Shown piece by piece: positions 58,786 to 64,000 of a stretch of 64,000 nucleotides of DNA (within the stretch, counting starts at the first letter, position 1; each line of letters opens with the position of its first letter). Both the position numbers and the translations under genes were made by a program. Source of the DNA: Tractidigestivibacter montrealensis (GTDB lineage Bacteria > Actinomycetota > Coriobacteriia > Coriobacteriales > Atopobiaceae); assembly GCF_024741235.1 (NCBI RefSeq), contig NZ_JANSKA010000003.1, positions 124,001 through 188,000 of the forward strand, written 5' to 3'. The notes under the pieces were generated by a model. The model searched no databases, was not told where the DNA came from, and worked only from the letters and a program-made list of their open reading frames with translations.

Positions 58786-59310
58786 CTACTCGGCCCAGAA
58801 GACGCGGCCGTCCTTGCGTGCTGGCTGGGCCTTCTCGGCGTCCGGATAGCCAATCACCACGTGGCCAATGCCCTCGTAATCGCCCTGCACGCCCAGGCTT
58901 GCCAGCAGCTCCTTGTAGCGGGGCTCCTCGAACTCCTCCTTGGCGCGATGGATCCAGTGGCCGCCCAGGCCAAGCGAATGCGCCGCAAGCAGCATGTTCT
59001 CGATGGTCGCCGAGCCGTCGTACACGCGCGTGGGGGCCGAGGCACTGGCGAGAACCACCAGGACGACGGGGGCGCCGTAGAACGGGTCCATGCTCTCGGG
59101 TGCGCCCATGATGCGGCGGTTCTCCTCAGCCAGCTCGTCGCGGAGCTTGCGGTTGGTCACGGCCACAATGATGGGAGACTGCTTGTTCATGCCGGAGGGC
59201 GCCCAAAGGCCGGCCTCGATGACGCGCTCGACCAGCTCGCGCGCCACGGGGACCTGCTTGAACCTAGGGGTGCTGCGACGCTCGCGGATGCACTTCTCGA
59301 CCTCGTTCAT
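58786..59310 (-). CDS. Nitroreductase-family protein
   Basis: The 174-aa FMN-binding nitroreductase has RERRSTPRFKQVPV, EAGLWAPSGMNKQSPIIVAV, DGSATIENMLLAAHSLGLGG and IGHVVIGYPD. It differs from the other nitroreductase in the window (27451) and is not a duplicate of it. ATG 59310 follows GGAGGAG. It may start an operon with the MBL and MFS genes; together they could form a detoxification unit (reduce, hydrolyse, export), which is inference. Confidence 0.88.
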   Translation of the reverse strand: MNEVEKCIRERRSTPRFKQVPVARELVERVIEAGLWAPSGMNKQSPIIVAVTNRKLRDELAEENRRIMGAPESMDPFYGAPVVLVVLASASAPTRVYDGSATIENMLLAAHSLGLGGHWIHRAKEEFEEPRYKELLASLGVQGDYEGIGHVVIGYPDAEKAQPARKDGRVFWAE

Positions 59311-59681
59311 GGCTCCTCCAATGCGGTTGGGAAAAGGCGCGGCCAGCCCTCGCGCAGCCTCGCTGCCCATGTTCTTCCCAAATCAGCGCCAGAAGTACCG
59401 TGGCGATGTTGGCAAACGGCGCCAAGAGGCCGCGACGCGATTCCTTCTCGCGCGCGACCCTGCAGAAAACGAGCCCTCCGGTGCCACCCCAAATCCCGAC
59501 GCCGACACGACCCGGGTAGCCGTCGGTGCCCCTCCGGAGAGAATAGCTCCCTTTCTTAAACGGCATCCACGTTTGCCCAGTTGGCGGCAATCGAGCCGCC
59601 CGACACTCGGGGGTACCTCGAAAACCGCATCCCAGCCGTCAATAGCTGCCAACGCAGCCTGCAGAACTGCCGGGCCAACCC
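59311..59681. other. 371-bp gene-free stretch between a nitroreductase gene and crcB
   Basis: The minus strand has open frames over much of this stretch (59264-59590 and 59383-59832), but they overlap or lack a start signal, and their predicted proteins match nothing I know. I see no gene, riboswitch or clear terminator. Confidence 0.4.
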
Positions 59682-60062
59682 CTATGCAGCCACCTGCTGG
59701 GCGAGAAGCACCGCGCCCATACCCAGACCGGCGCTCAGCATCACGTACGCAACGGCCACCAGAGGCTCGCCGCGCTGCACCAAGCCAACGCTTTCCAGCG
59801 CAAACGTCGAGAACGTGGTAAATCCACCACACACACCCACCTTGAGGAAGAGAACAAGGCGCGAGTCAAGTTCGTGACCTGCGGCAACGGCGGCAACGAT
59901 AAGCCCAATTACAAACGCGCCCACAATGTTGGTCACAAGTGTGGCTAGCGGGAATCCGGCATCGCCCACGCTCTTGAACGGGGCAACCGAGATGAGATAG
60001 CGTGCGAGAGACCCAAGGGCTCCCCCGGCGCAGACGGCAAGGCAATCGAGCAGCGCAGGCAT
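59682..60062 (-). CDS. crcB: Fluoride channel CrcB/Fluc
   Basis: The 126-aa, four-helix membrane protein exports fluoride. Family motifs: GGALGSLARYL, TNIVGAFVIG and the signature GVCGGFTTFSTFALE, whose two Phe residues line the fluoride path. It functions as a dual-topology dimer. ATG 60062 follows GAAGGGTCG. A fluoride riboswitch precedes it. In many bacteria two crcB genes occur together; only one is present here. Confidence 0.95.
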   Translation of the reverse strand: MPALLDCLAVCAGGALGSLARYLISVAPFKSVGDAGFPLATLVTNIVGAFVIGLIVAAVAAGHELDSRLVLFLKVGVCGGFTTFSTFALESVGLVQRGEPLVAVAYVMLSAGLGMGAVLLAQQVAA

Positions 60063-60085
60063 GGTCGCGACCCTTCAGATAAGAC

Positions 60086-60167
60086 GGGCGGCGAACCGCC
60101 CAACACAGAAGCCATCAGCACCATGCGGTTCGGCGAGCGCACCCGCCGGGGAGGCCTCATTCCCCAG
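60086..60167 (-). promoter_or_regulatory. Fluoride (crcB-motif) riboswitch
   Basis: On the minus strand GGGGAATGAGGCCTCCCC (the first stem with the invariant AUGAGGCC) is followed by a GGCG/CGCC hairpin, then AACCGC, and TGATGGCTTCTGTG, the conserved pseudoknot tail. The order matches the crcB motif. The hairpin GGGCGG-TTCG-CCGCCC (60101 to 60086) just after it is the likely expression platform, ending 23 bp before the crcB start codon. Confidence 0.85.
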
Positions 60168-60279
60168 CGGGCAGCGTAGCACAGCCGGCGACCGCCTACC
60201 CGCGTGGCCACTCGTTCGCACGGCTTTCGCACCCCGACCCACCCGAGCCCCGCGTTACCAAGCGTTTACATAACGACTC

Positions 60280-60309
60280 TTGCGGCGCGCGGCAAATCGG
60301 GCGTATAGT
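60280..60309 (+). promoter_or_regulatory. Sigma-70-type promoter of the trp-leader/ECF operon
   Basis: TTGCGG (60280-60285) and TATAGT (60304-60309) are separated by 18 bp. They lie 59 bp upstream of the leader-peptide start. The region 60168-60279 shows no other feature. Confidence 0.6.
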
Positions 60310-60367
60310 TCCCGACAACAAGCACAAGCCGCCCACGCGGCAGGAACTCACGAGAGGAGCGCCAGAG

Positions 60368-60448
60368 ATGAACCGCATCGCCACTAACGTCGCACGTATG
60401 TCCATGAACTGGTGGTGGCGCGATTCGCAAGCGGTCGGTCGATCGTGA
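60368..60448 (+). CDS. trpL: trp-type attenuation leader peptide
   Basis: A 26-residue ORF starts at ATG 60368 after GAGAGGAG and stops TGA at 60446-60448. It contains three consecutive Trp codons (60410-60418) in the local sequence M-N-W-W-W-R; three Trp in a row is far from chance in so short a peptide. Downstream the third Trp codon lies in an 8-bp arm, TGGCGCGA (60416-60423), that pairs with TCGCGCCA (60454-60461). A strong terminator at 60478 follows. This is the logic of ribosome-mediated trp attenuation, here in front of transporter genes, with no trp biosynthesis genes in the window. Confidence 0.85.
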   Translation: MNRIATNVARMSMNWWWRDSQAVGRS

Positions 60449-60477
60449 GTCTCTCGCGCCATAATTTCGCGAATTAA

Positions 60478-60512
60478 GAGGGCTCCCGGTTTGACCGGGG
60501 GCCCTCTTTCTT
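60478..60512 (+). terminator. Attenuator terminator of the trp leader
   Basis: GAGGGC and GCCCTC form the base of a stem whose inner part is CCCGG/CCGGG (one T and G unpaired), loop TTTGA, followed by TTTCTTG. It lies 29 bp after the leader stop codon. An alternative pairing of AATT (60463) with AATT (60472), plus GCC with GGC, could disrupt it. Confidence 0.85.
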
Positions 60513-60578
60513 GTGCAAGCACACCTTCCAAGCCATCCCAAACCACACCAGCGTCACCCAAGCAGAAAGGAACCAACC

Positions 60579-61151
60579 ATGTCAGAGAACACCAACACCC
60601 AGCAGGCCCGCACCGTCACCTCCAAGGACCACGGCAAGCTCGACGTTCGCGCCCTGGTGCTTCTCGCCGTGCTTCTCGCCGCCGGCTTCATCCTCAACTT
60701 CACCGTGGGGAAGGCAATCTCCAGCATCTCCGGCGGCATGATTAGCCCCGAGTTCATCATCTCGGCGTTCTGCCTTACCATCCTGGTCATTCGCCCCAAC
60801 GTCCCGCAGGCGCTGGTCATTGGCCTCATCTCCGCGGCCGTGATTCAGATCACCACCACCTCGCCCTTTGTCGACTTTGCCGCCGAGGGTGTGGCCGCCA
60901 TGCTCATGGCGATCATCGTGAGCGCCGGCATGCGCGGCGGCGCCAAGAAGGTCATCCCCGCCATCGGCACCTTCGCCACCACCGTTGTCTCCGGCGTCAT
61001 CTTCATGATCATCCGCATCGCAATGGTTGGCGCCGCCCAAGAGCTCGCCGCCGCCATGCTCCCCGTTGTCTTCGCGACCGCCATCTTCAACGCCATTCTC
61101 GTCCAGGCGCTCTACATCCCCGTGTGCAAGGCCCTCAAGGTCAACGACTAA
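60579..61151 (+). CDS. ECF transporter S component, first of two tandem paralogues (tryptophan-type, inferred)
   Basis: The 190-aa membrane protein has five to six helices typical of small ECF substrate-binding S components (LDVRALVLLAVLLAAGFILN; core LVLLAVLLAAGFILN; and TTVVSGVIFMIIRIAMVGAA). It resembles TrpP in length and layout. Substrate is suggested by the attenuator upstream, not by the protein itself. The ATG at 60579 follows AGAAAGGAACC. It should partner the ATPase and EcfT encoded downstream. The next gene encodes a paralogue. Confidence 0.8.
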   Translation: MSENTNTQQARTVTSKDHGKLDVRALVLLAVLLAAGFILNFTVGKAISSISGGMISPEFIISAFCLTILVIRPNVPQALVIGLISAAVIQITTTSPFVDFAAEGVAAMLMAIIVSAGMRGGAKKVIPAIGTFATTVVSGVIFMIIRIAMVGAAQELAAAMLPVVFATAIFNAILVQALYIPVCKALKVND

Positions 61152-61205
61152 CCGCCCGTCCGCAACCGTAGCCCTCACCAGCAGCGCAATCGAAAGGAAC
61201 CCACC

Positions 61206-61763
61206 ATGTCCGAGCAGAACGCATCCCAGGCGCGCACCGTCAACACCACCGAGCGCTCCGGCAAGGCCGACGTCTCCTCCCTCGTCCTTCTCGCCGTGCT
61301 TCTCGCCGCAGGCTTCATCCTCAACATGACCGTGGGCAATGCCCTTGCGATCGTGGGCATCAAGCCGCAGTTCATCATTGCCTCCTACGCGCTGGCGATC
61401 CTGCTCTCCAACGCCGGCTTTGGCCAGGCGGCCATCTTTGGCCTGGTCTCCGCCGCCGTCATCCAGCTCACCACTTCCATCCCCGGCCTCAACTTTGCAA
61501 CCGAGCTCGTCGCCGCGCTGGTGATGGCAGCCCTTATCCGCCGTCCCCTCAAGGTTGGCGGACGTGACGTCACCCCGCTCGTTGCGACCTTTGCGACCAC
61601 ACTCGTCTCCGGCGCGCTCTTCGCCGTGGCCGGCACGCTCATCATGGGCGCGGCCCTTGGCACCGTGGTCGTGAAAATCCCACTCGTCCTGGGCACCGCA
61701 GTCTTCAACGCAGTCGTGGTCCAGGCCCTCTACTTCCCCCTCAAGAAGGTCCTCAAGAAGTAA
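61206..61763 (+). CDS. ECF transporter S component, second tandem paralogue
   Basis: The 185-aa protein is similar along its length to the first S component: both begin with a short Gln/Thr-rich hydrophilic stretch, then VLLAVLLAAGFILN, and both have GLVSAAVIQ-like and PxxATFATT-like segments. They are a tandem duplication that has diverged. ATG 61206 follows GAAAGGAACC, an almost identical translation start. Each may bind a different ligand or the two may work together. Two palindrome copies lie between it and the ATPase gene. Confidence 0.8.
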   Translation: MSEQNASQARTVNTTERSGKADVSSLVLLAVLLAAGFILNMTVGNALAIVGIKPQFIIASYALAILLSNAGFGQAAIFGLVSAAVIQLTTSIPGLNFATELVAALVMAALIRRPLKVGGRDVTPLVATFATTLVSGALFAVAGTLIMGAALGTVVVKIPLVLGTAVFNAVVVQALYFPLKKVLKK

Positions 61764-61789
61764 GTTCGACTACGATAGTGAACCGCACG

Positions 61790-61818
61790 TGAGACAAAGG
61801 GACAGTCCCTTTGTCTCA
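61790..61818. repeat. 29-bp dispersed palindrome, copy 4
   Basis: TGAGACAAAGGGA and TCCCTTTGTCTCA flank CAG, a perfect copy 26 bp after the second S component gene. Confidence 0.9.
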
Positions 61819-61862
61819 CGCATAAGGCGGGGATTCACCTTGCCTCCACTCCAGCATTGACA

Positions 61863-61891
61863 TGAGACAAAGGGACTGTCCCCCTGTCTCA
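61863..61891. repeat. 29-bp dispersed palindrome, copy 5 (mutated)
   Basis: TGAGACAAAGGGA and TCCCCCTGTCTCA; the right arm has two T-to-C changes. It lies 73 bp after copy 4 and 12 bp before the ATPase start. Confidence 0.85.
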
Positions 61892-61903
61892 CGAAAGGCT
61901 CTT

Positions 61904-63724
61904 ATGACCGCACGGGAAGAAAAGCCAATCATCGAGATGAGCCATGTCACGTTCTCCTACGACGCGCCCGCCGAGGGTGCCGCCGAGAACAGCGAGGACG
62001 CCGCGCTGCGCGACGTGTCGCTGAGCATTGGCGAGGGCGAGTTCGTGGGCGTGATTGGCCCCTCGGGCGCCGGAAAGTCCACGCTTGCGTCCGTAATGTC
62101 GGGCGCCATCCCCCACCACTACCGCGGCGCGCTCTACGGCGCCACGCTGGTGGACGGGCACGACACCTGCGACGTGACGCTCACCGACATCTCGCAGGTG
62201 GTTGGCAGCGTCCTGCAGGACATCGACACCCAGATGGTGGCGTCGGTAGTCGAGGACGAGATGCTCTTTGGCCTGGAGAACTTTGGCGTCCCCCACGACC
62301 AGATCGAGGGGCGCATCGCCCAGACGCTTGAGACTGTGGGCATCTCCAACCTGCGCGAACGCGAGATAGCCACGCTCTCGGGCGGTCAGAAGCAGAAGGT
62401 GGCCATTGCCGCCATTCTCGCCATGCGCCCGCGCGTCCTGGTGCTCGACGAGCCCACAGCCGCGCTCGACCCCGCGTCATCGACCCTCGTCTTCGACACG
62501 CTGCGTAAGGTGCGCGAGGAGGGCGTCACCGTGGTGGTCATCGAGCAGAAGGTGGCGCTGCTCTCGGAGTACTGCGACCGCATCCTGGTGATGAGCAAGG
62601 GTTCGCTGGTGCTTGACGGCACACCGCGCGAGGTCTTCTCGCACGGCGACGAGCTGCGGCGCATTGGCGTCGACAGCCCGCGCGTGGCGCGCGTGTACAA
62701 CTCGCTTGCAAAGGACGGCCTGGTTTCGGGGGCGCCGTGCCTCACCGTGCCCGAGGCGGCGGAGGTCATAACAGGCCTGGTGCAGCCCGCGTCCAAGGCG
62801 AGCTGCCACGTAGCGAGCGCCGAGGAGGGGGCACGCGAGGCGGGCTTTCGCGCAGGCTCCAAGCACGTGGCCGCGCCGCGTCCGCACGCCGAGGGCGCCC
62901 AGCCCGTGGTGAGCCTTGAGGACGTGAGCTTTGCGTATCCAGGCGGGACGGCTTCCGTGGACCACCTGGACATGCGGGTGTATCCCGGCGAGGTCGTGGG
63001 CATCGTGGGCCAGAACGGCGCCGGCAAGACCACGCTCACCAAGCTACTCAACGGCCTGCTGCGACCGGCGTCGGGCACCGTGCTGATGGCCGGCCTCGAT
63101 ACGCACGAGGTTCCCACCAGCGCGATTGCCGCGCACTGCGCGACCCTCTTCCAGAACCCGGACTACCAGCTGTGCAAGGACACCGTTCTTGAAGAGGTCG
63201 CATTTGGCCTCACGTTGCAGGCCGTGGACGAGAAGGACGCGCACGAGCGTGCCGGTGCGGTGATTGAGCGCTTTGGGCTGTCTGCGGACGAGGCACCCTT
63301 CTCACTCTCGCGCGGCCAGCGGCAGATGGTGGCACTGGCGTCCGTGGTGGTGATGGAGCCGGAGGTGGTGCTTCTCGACGAGCCCACGAGCGGTCTTGAC
63401 TACCGCGAGTGCATGACCGTGATGGACACGGTGAGCGAGATGGCCGAGCGCGGCTGCGCCGTGATCATGGTCTGCCACGACATGGAGGTCGTCTCGGACT
63501 TTGCCGAGAGGATCGTGGTCATGGCAAACGGGCGCATCCTCGACCGCGGCGGCACGCTCGAGATGTTCTCCAACGCAAAGCTCATGCGGGAGGCAAGCGT
63601 GAGGGCGCCGCAGGTCATCGAGCTGTCCGGGGTTCTCGCACGCGATCTTTCACCTGAGTTTGCCGGTATCAGCCAGGTCTCTGGCATAGTCGACCTCACC
63701 GAGGAGATGGTTCGCCGTGGTTAA
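61904..63724 (+). CDS. ECF transporter tandem ATPase (EcfA-EcfA' fusion)
   Basis: The 606-aa protein contains two ABC ATPase domains. Domain 1: Walker A GPSGAGKST (residues 52-60), signature LSGGQKQK (about 157), Walker B VLVLDEPTAALD. Domain 2: Walker A GQNGAGKTT (about 366-374), signature LSRGQRQM, with Arg for Gly (about 467), Walker B VVLLDEPTSGLD. A linker (about 270-325) with LTVPEAAEVITGL joins them. It powers the S components upstream, through EcfT. ATG 61904 follows GAAAGG; an in-frame ATG at 61862 exists only because of palindrome copy 5. Confidence 0.92.
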   Translation: MTAREEKPIIEMSHVTFSYDAPAEGAAENSEDAALRDVSLSIGEGEFVGVIGPSGAGKSTLASVMSGAIPHHYRGALYGATLVDGHDTCDVTLTDISQVVGSVLQDIDTQMVASVVEDEMLFGLENFGVPHDQIEGRIAQTLETVGISNLREREIATLSGGQKQKVAIAAILAMRPRVLVLDEPTAALDPASSTLVFDTLRKVREEGVTVVVIEQKVALLSEYCDRILVMSKGSLVLDGTPREVFSHGDELRRIGVDSPRVARVYNSLAKDGLVSGAPCLTVPEAAEVITGLVQPASKASCHVASAEEGAREAGFRAGSKHVAAPRPHAEGAQPVVSLEDVSFAYPGGTASVDHLDMRVYPGEVVGIVGQNGAGKTTLTKLLNGLLRPASGTVLMAGLDTHEVPTSAIAAHCATLFQNPDYQLCKDTVLEEVAFGLTLQAVDEKDAHERAGAVIERFGLSADEAPFSLSRGQRQMVALASVVVMEPEVVLLDEPTSGLDYRECMTVMDTVSEMAERGCAVIMVCHDMEVVSDFAERIVVMANGRILDRGGTLEMFSNAKLMREASVRAPQVIELSGVLARDLSPEFAGISQVSGIVDLTEEMVRRG

Positions 63725-64000
63725 CGTGATTGACTACGTGCCGGGAGACACCCTGCTGCACCGGCTGAACCCCGTGACCAAGCTGGGCATTGCCGCGGCA
63801 ATCATCATTGCGATTTTCCTGGCCAACACCTACCCCATGCTGCTGGGGCTTCTCGTCCTCACCTTTGCACTGGGTGCCTACGCGCACACCACGTCCAAGC
63901 TGGTCTCGCTGCTCAAGCTGCTTGTGCCGCTGGCGGTGGTGATGCTGCTGCTTCAGACGGCGTTTGTGCGCGGCGGCGCGCCCGTGTTTGCATGGATGAC
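63717..64000 (+). CDS. ecfT: ECF transporter membrane coupling protein EcfT, 3'-truncated by window edge
   Basis: The frame starts at GTG 63717, overlapping the ATPase stop by 8 nt (GTG 63726 is also possible), and runs open to the last base. It begins with VIDYVPGDTLLHRLNPVTKLG, where LHRLNPVTKL is the hallmark of EcfT/CbiQ transmembrane proteins. Two to three hydrophobic helices follow. About 94 residues are visible; the coupling-helix motifs lie beyond the window. It completes the ECF transporter operon with two S components and a fused ATPase. Confidence 0.88.
   Translation, partial: MVNVIDYVPGDTLLHRLNPVTKLGIAAAIIIAIFLANTYPMLLGLLVLTFALGAYAHTTSKLVSLLKLLVPLAVVMLLLQTAFVRGGAPVFAWM

Noticed and set aside
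59311-59681. A second crcB gene or decayed membrane protein
   Set aside because: Neither open frame in this stretch shows CrcB motifs or a consistent membrane pattern.

Overview
The window is a high-GC chromosomal segment from an anaerobic actinobacterium, most likely class Coriobacteriia and close to Olsenella/Atopobiaceae. This placement is an inference. It rests on codon and GC bias, a class III ribonucleotide reductase, 2-hydroxyacyl-CoA dehydratase/activase genes, PTS sugar uptake, two-ATPase ECF transporters and a DUF5692-type membrane protein. No rRNA, tRNA, CRISPR array, phage or intact insertion sequence was found. Most of the window is ordinary core genome, but the intergenic spaces are rich in regulatory and repeat DNA.

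Layout. 1-3093: sucrose PTS permease (cut by the window edge) and sucrose-6-phosphate hydrolase. 3155-3981: decayed GH3 glucosidase. 4164-12136: CorA, AsnRS, free-Met-sulfoxide reductase and PyrE, then a membrane protein with a broken TetR regulator, ferritin, and a Pit phosphate transporter with its DUF47 partner. 12386-18573: HAD protein, XRE regulator with a divergent small ORF, a degenerate AcpS coupled to an Old Yellow Enzyme, a DUF3516-type helicase and a universal stress protein. 18874-29302: secreted cell-wall hydrolase, DMT exporter, M16 peptidase, a dehydratase and dehydratase-activase pair, nitroreductase and aminotransferase. 29644-33764: anaerobic RNR locus (NrdR-like boxes, nrdD, inserted toxin-antitoxin pair, nrdG). 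33801-45538: Hsp20 with a HAIR-like operator, DUF3810 protein, alpha-amylase, small membrane proteins, CoaX, OPT transporter, MalY/YbaK, and phosphoesterase/BMP-type protein. 46346-51593: ilvD-ilvB-ilvN-ilvC. 52120-53740: zinc macrodomain plus SirTM-type sirtuin. 53782-59310: SDR, AzlCD, esterase, MFS pump, MBL protein, nitroreductase. 59682-60167: fluoride channel under a fluoride riboswitch. 60280-64000: a trp-type attenuator (leader peptide with three tandem Trp codons) heading a two-S-component ECF transporter operon that runs off the right end.

How it works together. The cell takes up sucrose as the phosphate and cleaves it, degrades intracellular alpha-glucan, makes branched-chain amino acids and dNTPs anaerobically, and imports a solute that the attenuator suggests is tryptophan. 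The most unusual material is non-coding: five copies of a 29-bp palindrome built on GAGACAAAGGGA; three hairpins with changing stems but a conserved 16-nt loop; two four-site inverted-repeat arrays with exact internal spacing, one directly upstream of the macrodomain-sirtuin pair; a long inverted repeat that buries the Shine-Dalgarno of an MFS pump; and a 62-bp partial duplication that frameshifts a TetR gene. All assignments come from reading the sequence; no database search was run.
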